Below, in pieces: positions 38,401 through 50,400 of a DNA stretch of 64,000 bases. Every line of letters starts with the position of its first letter. Position 1 is the first letter of the stretch. The position numbers and the translations under genes are program-made. The stretch is from Sitta carolinensis (lineage: Eukaryota > Chordata > Aves > Passeriformes > Sittidae): positions 434,001 to 498,000 of the forward strand of contig CM063299.1 of NCBI GenBank assembly GCA_032173965.1, written 5' to 3'. The notes below the pieces were generated by a model. That model saw only the letters and a list, made by a program, of their open reading frames with translations, was not told where the DNA came from and made no database searches.

Positions 38401-41400
38401 AGATGATCTTAGAGGTCCAGGCTGAGTGAACTTCAGTTGCTCCTTTTGGGCTCAGGTGAATTTTCATATGGATGGTTTGGGGAGGTTTTCTGTTTGCTTA
38501 AGCAAAAGGCAGATTTCTGTAAAGATATGGTATGCCTCAAAATTTTGATGAGATGGACATGTGAGTACAAGTCATTTGCTTGGAGACAAAGAAAGCCTGG
38601 AATCTGAGGTTGCAGCATGGGGCTGTAGGTGGATGGGGCAGCACCAGGAGTGAACCTGGGAGAAAGCACAGGTAAAAATCAGCTGTGTTCGTAGCTGGAG
38701 GGAAATAAGTGTTAATGTTTGCTTGTTTAATGTTTGTGAAAATAGTTAATGGTAGTACAAAAGAAATTGTTGTAGATGTCTCCTGTGAATGTGAAATCAG
38801 TAGCATGTAATGCAATTAAAATTCATCTCGAAACTGGAAGAGTTGCTGCATTTGTAGTGCAGATAGAGGCAGTACACCTTGTACATTTTGACTGGAATAA
38901 AAGGTGCTGAGTATTGATCACAATGGACTTTTCCACAGTAAAATGTAATCTTTTCTCACTTTCTTCCCATTTTTCCTCAGTCACTCTCACTCTTTCATTC
39001 TGGTGTTCAGAAGAGCTGGACATTATTCACTTCAGCTTTGCTTTGGAGAGTCAGTAATGCCTCAGAGTTAGATCAGCTCAGCTCTTCTCTTGGTTTTCAC
39101 CAACAATGTCCCTCAGAGAGACTTTAGTTGGGGCAAATTCTGACTGCACCCAGACACTCTGTGTTGCTCAGAAAAGTGGGGTTTGGTGGTGTGGTTGTAT
39201 TGAAGCCTAATGGGCTTTGGAGAAGATCCGAGCCTTTCTTTGGATTTTAGCAGGCTGATGTAGTTTGAGGAAGGAACCTCTCTGATGGCCAGTCTGGGGT
39301 GTGCAGTCCTGGGCTGGGGCAGGTGGCTGTCTGTCTGTCCCTGCCCGTGGCTGTCTGTCCCTGTCTGTCCCTGCCCGTGGCTGTCTGTCCCTGCCCGTGG
39401 CTGTCTGTCCCTGCCCGTGGCTGTCTGTCCCTGTCCCTGTCTGTCTGTCCTGTCCTGTCTGTCTTCCCTGTCCATGGCTGTCTGTCTGTCCCTATCTGTC
39501 TGTCCCTGTCTGTCTGTCCCTGCCCGTGGCTGTCTGTCTGTCAGTCAGCTGGCCTGGCGTGCCACAGGAGGTCGGGGTGCCCTCAGCCTTGGCAGTGCCT
39601 GGCTCCACGTGTGTGGGGAGCACATGGTGAGCACAGGGCCTGCCTGGCGTGGCAGGGCAGCTGTGAGCTGGCCCTGGCCCAGCACCCGCGGGGCTGGCTG
39701 GCTGCCCCACGGGCAGTGACACAGCATGCCTGTGACGTTGTGTAACCTCCTCGCCTTCTCCTCCTCATCCTCTCTGGCAGCTGCTCAGGAGTATCCCGAG
39801 CACTGTTTTCCTTGGCAGCACCAAATCTGTGGGTCTGTGACTCAGTCACAGGATTCAGTTGTGCTAAAAACTTAACCTCTGTGTATTTTCCTGGAAAAAA
39901 ACCAGACTATTAGAAATCTGATTTGAAATTTCAGCATTCAGAACCAAAAATCTTCTTTGAAAATTTTTTTTTACTGCAGTTTGAATTCAGGTCTGATCTG
40001 TTTCAACAAAACGAACATCTATGTGTGGGGATGGCCACTGATCATGTGCCAGGCTCTGTGTTTCACTCACAGGCTCAGTGTTTCCCTTGAAAAGAGAATA
40101 GGGCAATTGTACAAAAGAGATTTAAAAGCAAAAGCTCTTAGTCTCAGGATAGCAAAGTAGTTTTTCACTAAAGGGAAAAAAAGCCCAAAAACCTCAAACC
40201 CAGATGAGCCTTGCAGGGGAGGAGCGCAGCACCAGCCAAAGCTCTGCACAGCTCTGCTGTTCTGCTCCTGCAGGCACCGTGACAGTACACTTATTGTTGC
40301 AGCCTCCCTTCCTACAAAATCCTTCCTTCCTTCTCCCCTTTCCAGCTGGAACTTCTTAGAAACAGGCTGTTTGTTTCCTTGGCTGGATTTAAATATTTGT
40401 ATCTGCATCAAATCAGATAAGTTAGAAAGTTAAATTCCAAACTTCCCATAGAGCTGTCATTTTAATTTATCCTTGGACCTGGGCTTTTGCTCTGCTACAG
40501 TAAATTAGAATTTGCAATTAAGCACACTGTTGCACAAAGGAAATGGGGCCCAGCGCAGCTGGAAGTTAATAATCCCTTTAGCTGGTGATTCAGCTTGAGG
40601 CAGTGTGGGCTGTTGTGCTGAGGCTCTCAGCTGAGGAGGGTGTCCCGTGGGGCTCCAGACCCCAGCGCACGCCTCCAACCAAGTCTGTTTGTTGCATGGG
40701 CCACCTCAGCTCCTGTTCTTCACTTTCCTGCCTGCAAAACCTGAATGAAAGTGCTGGAGACCTCTGTGAAGTTTGTAGGATGCATGGAGCAATGTGGAAG
40801 CAGCCAGAGTGAGAACAGAATGCTGTTTGCTTTGAGGGAGCAGACGCCGTGCCCCGCTGCTGCTGGGCAGTGTCCTGGGCAGAGGACAGGCCTGACCCCC
40901 CGAGCCCTCTGTGCCCTGCCTGTGCAGGGAAGGGGCAGCAGGAGCCTGGCTTGTGCCAGACACGGCTCACAGCCTGTGCAGCTGGGCTGGGCTGGATTCT
41001 CTCGGAAGGATTCCTTCCCCCTAGGAAATGGAATCATCTTCTTTGGAAGCTGAAGCTCTTAATCAAGTCTGCTACACAGTTTGTGTTCTCAAACTGTGCC
41101 TGTCACTGTGGCACCTGAATGCCCTCCAGTTTCGGGGGTTGTTTCCTATTGTACATTTAGTGTCAGATGACATCCAGGTGATTTGCTCACCAGGTGACCC
41201 TGGGACAACTGGCACCCAGCCCGGCCCAACCCGTCAGTCTTGGGCTGTGCTGCAGGTCCTGCTTGTTGGCCAGTTTCCCCAGTACAATTGAAACGCTGAC
41301 TAAATAACAATGTGCTTTCAAAATCTGAGATGCAGCTGAGCTTCCCAGGGCATGCAAAAGGCAAAGAGCTAAATTCTTTGGAAGGTGTGGAAGCAAGGCA

Positions 41401-44400
41401 CTGCTGTGATCCCAGCCCCTGCACGTGCTGCTCGGCTATGGCAGAGGCACTGGGGGTTGCTGTGGTGACAGGCTGTGGTCCTACAGAGCAGTTTTGGCTC
41501 TGTTTGTGATATAGACTTTGCTTACTAATTCACAGAAGTCCTCTGGCAGCCCTGCTTGTGGTGCTGGAGACAATTGTAGCTGTGCTGAACTGAGGATTTA
41601 TAGCATAGCCAGTTTGTCATTATTACCTTGGGAAGGGGCAAGAAGGGTGAAATATCCTTATGACTTACCTGTGCCCACCAGTGCTGCCAATCATTTATGA
41701 TGTTTAAGTTGTTTATCCTTACCTCATCTCCCTTGGCTTCTCAAACTGCCTGAAGTAACAGTTCTGCACCTAAGAATGCTATAGTTTCCTATTCATGCCA
41801 ACAATAATCAACAGATTTGACTTCTTCAGGGTAGAATGAATCCAAAGTACTACCCAAGGATGCTTAAATAGTGCATGTAAAAATCCTTTGTGAAGCCCTT
41901 TTTAAGCTGATCTTGTGGACATGTGAACAGACCAGATACTGGGTTTACATTGCTTAAATTTTCCTTTTAAGTTTCACAGTATCTCTTTGTCTTTTAGTTT
42001 GTTTTACTTATTGGTCACTTCATTGGTGCCTGAGCACTGTCATTCGTCCCTGTCTGGGTGTAGAGGACCAGAACAAGACCAGTGGATTTTTGGGTCCCCC
42101 AGCAGTGCTTGGTTTGGGATTTGGGTGTTGATGAGTGCAGAGGGCTCATGCCAGATCCTGGTGCAGGGAAGTGCTGGGCTGCAGACACAAACCCACAGGT
42201 CTGACAATGGTTGTGGTTAAAGACCAGCACTCATTTACATTCAGGCACTTTTGTGACTGGATTATTGATCAAAATGCATAAACCAAACTGTGCTGCTCAG
42301 TCCTGTTAAGTTCCCCACCTTGACAAGGATGGTTGTAGCTGTTATTTTTTATTCTGTGCCAGCTATGAGGTGAATATACTCATCTTCTGTAAAGCTTGTC
42401 TAGTAAGAGTTGGGTCCATCAGTACCTGCCGTGCCTCCCTCATGTGAGCAGCACTCAGATGCCAAGCTGTGGTGCTCCATGCTGTTTACCTGACCTGATC
42501 CACTCATTCTATCTTGTCTAATTAGCCTGAATCTCTGCCAGTAATGAAGGCCTCCAGCATCCGTAGGCTATGGTTATGCAATGTGGTGTCATCTGTAGAT
42601 TTCAGAAAGTGATGAGAAATAAGACCTTCAAAACCAGTGTTTAATTCCCTGCTGTCCTCTAGCTGCAGCAGGACCTGTCTGCAGGGAGGCTTGTCTAGAG
42701 AGCCATGAGGGCATTTTTATCTGCAGGATTGGCCACAAAACATGTCCTGTAATAGTGATTAAAAATGTCCAGCATTTGGACCAAATCTGTCAGTGTGTTT
42801 GTGATTGTCAGAGAATCCACACCTGTTTCCACTGCTGTCATTTAAGCACTACTTTGAAGACGCACTCAGGGCTGTAAAACCAAACCAGCCTGTAAGTGGA
42901 TTGCAGCACAGGGTTTGGGAGTGTTGCTGTGTGGTAGCTGGTGTGTCTGGGGGCTTGTTCTGGTTGCCACCTGCTGTCAGAGCTGGCATGGGAGGGGACA
43001 CTGCTCGGGCCCTAATGAGAGTAGTGATAATTACAGCTTGGTCACCTGGGCTCTGTGTTATGTGTTTAAAACACAGCAAAAGCCCCAAACCAGCCAAAGG
43101 CAACCCCTCAGCCCAGCAGAGGAGCTGCAGCCCTGGCCCAGCTCGGTGAGCAGCAGTGGCAGTGCCATGGCACGCTGGGCACCGTGCCTGCTGTGCCAGC
43201 AGCAGTGCAGACCCAGGCACAGACAGGGGTTTCCACCTGGGCACAGCTCTGCCTCATGGCCTCACACAGGTGCTGGAGTTGGTTTGTGTTTAACAGCTGG
43301 GTTTTGTGTCTTCCCACTGCCACCATGGCCCTGACAGTGAGGGGGATGGATGGAGAGAAATCCTCTGGTGACCCAGATCTGCTCTCTGGGCCATGGGTGG
43401 AGCTGCTGTGGTGTGAGTAACTGTCACTGACCTCCTTCGATGGATGGGGAAGCAGGAAGGAGAGGTGGTGCAGGAGGATAGCACCATGCTCTGAGTCACC
43501 AGGACCTTGGACCTGCTGTCGTGGTGTGGGGGAGTGGTTCTGTCAGAGCCCTTGGCTCTTGAGACCACCATCAGCTGCCAGAACTGTGTTTTGGGAGGTG
43601 TCCTCCCAGGAAAGGCCCTCACTTCCCTGCTCCCTGGACAGGCTCCTTTCAGGTGTGCAGCTCAGCCAAAGTGTAGGAACGGGAACAAAGGGAGGGCTGC
43701 ACCCAGGGCCCATCCAAAACTCTGCCTTGGCTCCTGCAGCAGCTGTTCAGAGAGGCCTGCAAGGAAAATACAGAAGCACTGCAGCAAGTGGATGTAGGGA
43801 TAAAGTGTCTGCTCAGAAATCTCCTCATCCCTGGCAGACACCTCTGGCTGTGGCTCCAGGGCATGAACCTGCCTTGGAGTTGCCCTCTGGAGCTGCTGCC
43901 TATGCATCATCACAAAGGCTTGGGAAGAGCTTTGGGGTCCTGCATCCAGGACCTGCATCCAATCCCTTCTTGAGGTACAGCATGCTTCATTTCTGTTTGC
44001 AGAAAATGATGGCACTTAATCTCAAAAGCATATTTCTCACAGTTGTTTTTTGTTTCAATTTTTTAAAAAATTTAAGTGGTGCTGAATTAAATTGGAAATT
44101 ACAAATTCTCAAGTTTTAATTTTCCAAGTTCCTTTAACTTGTTTGCGATCATTTTCTAAATAAACTCACCACAGCATTTCAGGGTCTCATTTGTTTCCTG
44201 AACAACAGAGACTGGTTAAAAAATAAAAACAGGAAAACCAAAAGAAATGACCAAACTTAACACTAAGTTGATTGCAAGTCATACTTCAGTTATTTTAAAA
44301 TTGAATTTCTTGTGTCCTTGGGTGTCATGTCAAGGAATTAAACCAGATCTGTTTACCTGGTGGCAGTCAGCATGGGGCCAGTGACTGGACTGAGGATGGC

Positions 44401-47400
44401 TCTGCTTTTCCCTGCTTTATTGTACTGTGGGTTCCAGTTGGTTGCTACCTTTTTTTGTTTTGTTTTTGGGGGTTTGCGGGGGGGTGCATTTGGTTGGGTT
44501 TTTTCGGTTGGTTTGTTTGTTCCTTGTCTTATTTTTTTCCTGAATTTGTTTTTTGTCTTCCTAATTTGGCTCATTCCTTCCCTCTGCCCCAGTGACTGTT
44601 TGTACTTTGTTCAGAGTGTGGTGCTTCAGGAGGCTGACTCTGACAGGTTGGTGCAAACAGCTGCATTCCAGCCCTAGTTTTGATCACAGATTATGGCCTG
44701 ATGTCTTGTTTATCAGGGGCCTGCAGTGCAGTTATCAATGTGAAAAGATAAAGGTAAACCAACACATGTTCTTATTTTCCATGATTGCTCTGCTCCAGGC
44801 AGATTTCCGATTCTGGAAAGTATTTCTGTCTCGAAGTTCATACCTGCCCTTGCAGCCAGGGTGAACAGTGGTGGGTGGTGCCCACCCCACTGGGACCTGA
44901 GGAAAGGTGGGAGCGGCCAGTGAGGAGCAGAGCGGCCAGTGAGGAGCAGAGCGGCCAGTGAGGAGCAGAGCGGCTGTGCAGAGCGGTGTGGCGTGGCGGG
45001 CCCGTGCAGTGTGGCGTGGCCCGTGCAGTGTGGCGTGGCCGTGCAGTGTGGCGTGGCCCGTGCAGTGTGGCCTGCCGTGCAGTGTGGCCTGGCTGGCCCG
45101 TGCAGTGTGGCGTGGCCCGTTGCAGTGGTGGCCTGGCCTTGGGCCCGTGCAGTGTGGTGGCCTGGCCCGTGCAGTGTGGCGCTGGCCCGTGCAGTGTGGC
45201 TGGCCTGGCCCGTGCAGTGTGGCTGCCTGGCCCGTGCAGTGTGGCTGGCCTGGCCCGTGCAGTGTGGCCATGCCTCGTTGCGCTGTTGGGCCTGCGGGCC
45301 GGGTGCATGTGTGGCTGGCCCGTGCAGTGTGGCCTGGCCCGTGCAGTGTGGCCTGGCCTGATGTGGCATGCCTGTGCAGTGTGGCCTGGCCCGTGCAGTG
45401 TGGCCTGGCCTGGCCGTGCAGTGTGTGGCTGGGCTGGCTCACCGTGCAGTGTGGCCTGGCGTGCAGTGTGGTGGCCAGTGAGTGTGGCTGGCCCGTGCAG
45501 TGTGCCTGGCCCGTGCAGTGTGGCGTGGCCGTGCAGTGTGGCGTGGCCCGTGCAGTGTGGCCTGGCCGTGCAGTGTGGCTGGCCTGTGCCGGCGTGGGCA
45601 GTGTGGCTGGCCCGTGCAGTGTGGCCTGGCCCGTGCAGGTGGCTGGCCGTGCAGTGTGGCTGGCCGTGCAGTGTGGCCTGGCCCGTGCAGTGTGGCCTGG
45701 CCCGTGCAGTGTGGCCTGGCCCGTGCAGTGTGGCCTGGCCCGTGCAGTGTGGCCTGGCCGTGCAGTGTGGCTGCCGTGCAGTGTGGCGTGGCCTGGCCCG
45801 TGCAGTGTCTGTGGCCTGCCCGTGCAGTGTGGCCTGCCTGCAGTGTGGCGTGGCCCTGGTGCCTGCGTGCAGTGTGGCCTGCGCTGGCCTGGCCCGTGCA
45901 GTGTGGCCTGGCCCGTGCAGTGTGGCCTGGCCCGTGCAGTGTGGCCTGGCCCGTGCAGTGTGGGCCCGTGGCTGCCAGTCGGCAGTGTGGCCTGGCCCGT
46001 GCAGTGTGGCTGGCCCGTGCAGTGTGGCCTGGCCCGTGCAGTGTGGCGTGGCCTGGCCTGTGCAGTGTCGTGTGGCCTGGCCTGCGCACAGCAGTGCAGC
46101 CTGTGCAGAGAGGACGGGCTCCTTCCCACACATCCCATGCTTGTGCCTGCCTGAAGGTGAGGTCACCTCCTGGGACGCAGCAGCAGTCCTTGGCTGCCAG
46201 CCTGGTCCAGGGCTTGAACACATGGGACAGCTGGGTCACGAGGCTGCTGGCAAACACCCATGGCCTGCCTGGTGGTGCAGGGGTCACACTCACAGGGAGC
46301 AAGAGACAGTCTCTTGTTCATCTTGCAGCCTTTACTTTGGTTTTGGTCCTTGTGTGAAATTTGAGATCTTGGGAGGCTGAACCTGGGACACGAACATGGG
46401 AAGCCTGAAATGCTTGTCCTGTGCCTCCCCCTATTTGCTGTTTCCTCTCCCAGTGAGACCCTCACCCCATTCTCCCAGTGCTGAGCACAGCCTGTTAATG
46501 TCTTAGGGCTTTGGGTCAAGGCCGTTGTGATTTTAGCTTGTGTTTGGGGAAAGCAGAGGCTCTGGTGGTGCAGTCAGGTGTAGCTGTGGGTGCTGGCAGT
46601 GCCTGGGTGCTGCAGCACGGTGGTGACGTCGCTCTGTGCTGCTGCCGTTGTGCCCCAGCTGTATTTTGCTGTCGGTGGTACCAGGCCAGCACATCCGGTA
46701 TCGCTGCGGGATCTCATCTCCGAGAGCCGTCAGAATGAAGCAGTTGCCATGGAAACAATGGCTTTGGTTCCCGTGGCAACCAGCCGGGGTTCACACACGG
46801 CTGCTTTGCAGCCAGAGGGGCTGGTTGGCATCGGCGGGGCAGGGGCAGGGTCTGGCAGGTGCCGTCACCTTGGCGGCTGCAGAGGCTGGGGACGCTGGCC
46901 CAGTGCTGGGAGAGCTGGCTCCTCACCTTGCCACCTCTGCAGGCTCTGCTCCATCGCGGCAGCTCGGGTGGGCTTGGGGCAGTGGTGGTGCTGAGCTGTG
47001 ACAGACTGCTCATGCCAGCTGAGGAACGTAGACAATTTAGCACCATTCGAAGTAGGAGTGCCCAGAATTGATAGAAGTGATGGAAAATCCCCAAATCCTA
47101 CAGGTGAGTGTGGTGCCTTGGCCAGTGGAGTTTTAGGCATCTGGGGCTATTTGGGTTCCATTTGGGGCTCTCTGGGGACAGCTTGTTCCCCAGCACTCCT
47201 CTGGTCCTGGTGGAATGTTTTTGGAGTCAGGCTGGTGGATTCTTGCTCCTGCTGTGAATCTCCTGTGCCATAGCAGTCCCAGCAAGATAAATTCTTAGGA
47301 TGTAGGGTTTTTTCCATTATATAGGAATCAAAGCTGTGTGCAGCAGTGGACAGCCTGACCCGCTGGTTTGGTCTGTGCTGGAGGTCCTGCAGGTCAGTGG

Positions 47401-50400
47401 CAGCTCAGGGCTCCCCTGGCTCAGCATGTCCCATTCTGTGGCACCAGCAGTGATCCCCAGAGCAGAGAGTTACAGAATCTCTCTTGAAATTGTAAATTGC
47501 TCTCCTGATTGTTCATTGATGAGGTATTTTCAATCAGCAATTGCCATGTAAGAGAAGAAAGAGCTGAAATATGCTTTGGAAAAGCTCATAATTGAAAGTG
47601 TGTTTTTAAACTGCTAATAAAATGTTTATGAGGGGAGCTGTGTAATAAGGCCTTTTAAACCTCACTAATGCCAGCTGCAGGGCCAGCAACATTCCTGAGG
47701 CAGGCTCAGGGAAGGCATTGAGGGCATTATTTCCAGTCTTGATGTGAGAGTGAGCAATTTAATTACAGACAGCTATAAAATCGAAAATTATTTGCAGTGA
47801 CAAATGGCTGCTGCTTCTTAAGAAGGAGAGCAGGAGCTGGTGTATGGTTTGTTTACCTAATAATGACAGGGAGATGCACACAAGGACCAGATAGTGCCTC
47901 CCAAACAGCCAGGATAGTGGGCACAAAGTGGGGAGGAGTTGCCACTGGAATTGTGTCAGGCCTTTGCTGTTGTGTGGTCTCGCTTCAGTATTCCAGGTGG
48001 ATAAAGGCTGCCAAGGAGCTGACAGGTACAAGAGGAGAACCAGATACTCTAGGGGAGCAAAAGCAAGCCCACATGTGGATTTTGATTTGGTTGCTGGTGT
48101 TTAAATAAAAGATGAAGGGACTCGCCACTGCCCTTTTGTCCTTGTCACTGCTTCTGCCTGCACTCGGAGCAGCCCCTGCTGTGCAGTGGTGCCTGGCAGG
48201 GGAGGGTCAGACCCTTGCTCTAATGCAAGGGGCTCCCTCAGCTTCAGCTCAGCAGAACCGGGAGATGTTCAGAGTGGAATCTCATCTGCTTGCACAGAGC
48301 CAGCAGTTGATTTGCAAAACTTCCCAAGCATCAAAAGCTATAGATAGATTCACAAGAGTATGAGGAAATCCATGATTACTTTCTGGGGTAGCTCAGCTTC
48401 CCCCTTGGCATGGCCAGGATCTCTTTCAAGTGAAGCTCATATGGAATTTCTTTTGTGAAAAATAAGAGTTCTAAAGTAGTAGCTTTGGTAGGTTCCTCAC
48501 ACTGCAGTGTAACTGTTGCCTGGGCAACCAGGATTCCCAGTTGCTTAACAGGAAAAAAGAAATGCGACAATGATGGAGACACAGACGTAAGAAGGAGGGT
48601 CTGTGCTGGAGCCTGGTGCTCACAAAGAGAGGTGGGCTGGGCTCAGTGAGGTGCCACCCCTGGCTTTGGGCTGCCCTCTGCAAAAAGAACAGAGCTCGAG
48701 GGGCATGCCTGGCCTCTTCCTGAGGAAGTGGGAAAACAGAACTGCAGGTAACTTCAGTGATTTTTCTGCTGTGGAGAAACAGGATCAGTATTTCACGAGC
48801 CAGGTTAAGAAGTGTGTGTCCTTCAGGATCTTGGCAAGCAGCTAAACTGCCATCCCAGTTGTGCCAGCACCAGATGTGAACCCTTGCCATGGTCCTTCCC
48901 AGTGGCTGAGGAAGTGGGTCAGGTGGCAGCTCCTGCCCTGCAGCTGGCCCAAGCCTCTGCCTTAATGAAATTTCAGATCTTGAAGGAAAGGTGGTTAGGC
49001 ATTTGTATTAATTTCTTTTATCAAAATTTATTTCTCAATTACTGTGTTGTTTGTAGTTTTAGGGTCCTCTCTGCCCTTTTCAGTGTTACCATTACATGCC
49101 CATTCTCTTGGAAAGTTGCAAAGGCTTGGGTTTGGGGGAAAGTGTCTGTGTGGTTATGTGTTATTTTAAAGTGTCTTGTTTTGTATTGCCTGGGATCCAT
49201 GGTGATAGTGCTGACAGAAACCCCTGTTTTTGAGAAACATTCTGGGGATCAGTGGGTGTCTCTGAAGGTTTTGATGTGCAGGGGCATGTCAGTGACCAGA
49301 GTCTCAGTGACTCAGGGTTGGCTGTCACTCTGGACTTTCTGTTGACTGATGGGAAATCCTGGCACCTGATGTGGGCAGGATGATTTGCAGAAAACAATCT
49401 GTCAGGAGCGCTGCGTGTCCCGGGGTGCCGGTGCCAGGGCAGAGGGCAGGCGGGCTGCAGTGCTGCACAGGACACAGGCAGAGGGCCCTGCCCCTCCCGA
49501 GTGCTCCTTTCTGCAGGGGGACAGGAATGGTCTTGCTCCCAGTGCAGGGCACACTCCCAATCCCTGCGGAGCCTGGGAGGGGACTGCACCCACGTGTACC
49601 TGCAGAGACTGGGCAGTGCTTGGAGGGGAGCTCAGAGGAGAGGGAGCAGGGCTCCAGTTAATCCCACCCAGTTCGTTATTAGGCCAGAGCAGCTCAGCCT
49701 GGAGATCTGTCTTTACCAAGTGAGCTCCAGTGAATTGCATCCCAGAATAGGTTTTGAAAGATTACCCGTGCCTCCAGCCCATCTGCTGCTCTAGCCTCCC
49801 CAGCAACTCCCCTTGGAGAGCACCCAGCCGTGCCAGAGCCCTGGGAGGAGATGCAGACCCAGCAAGGGGCTGCCGGGAGCAGAGCCCAGTCAAGGGCTGG
49901 GACTGCTGGCACTGAGGGAGGCGGAGCCCCAGGGTTGGGCTTGGACCAGTGCCATGTCCCAAAGCCTGTGGAATGCCTGCAGAGTGACATAGTGAACTCC
50001 CTGGCTCTCTTGGCTGGGAGAGGACTCCTGGTGCTTGCTAAGGGTTTGCCTGCCTTCCCAGTAATTAAAAGTTTGTAACTAATTACCAGCTGCCCTGCTC
50101 ATACTTTGTAGTAGTGCTTTCCCCCAGTGCTGGGAGTCTCCTCTCTCAGCAGGGAATGAAGCCAAATCTGCTTGAATATGCGTGTGCTGTGCCTGCTGCG
50201 GGGATTTTGCGCCTGCTCCTCCTGGGGAGCTGTTCCTGTTCTGTCCTCTCGTGCCCTGCGTGGAGAGCAGCTTCAGGGAGATGCTGCAGAGAGAGGCTGG
50301 GCTCATGTTTGCACAGCAGGTTTAGCCTCAGCCTTTCTTCTGCTTTCCTCTTTCCTGATGACATAGTGAGGGAAAGACATTCAGACAAGTTATGTGCAAG

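Noticed and set aside
44735..46380. Cys/His/Gly-rich open frames through array E, considered as a repeat protein
   Set aside because: The 19-bp unit rotates through all frames without stops, frames overlap on both strands, and the array sits inside an intron of MNT.
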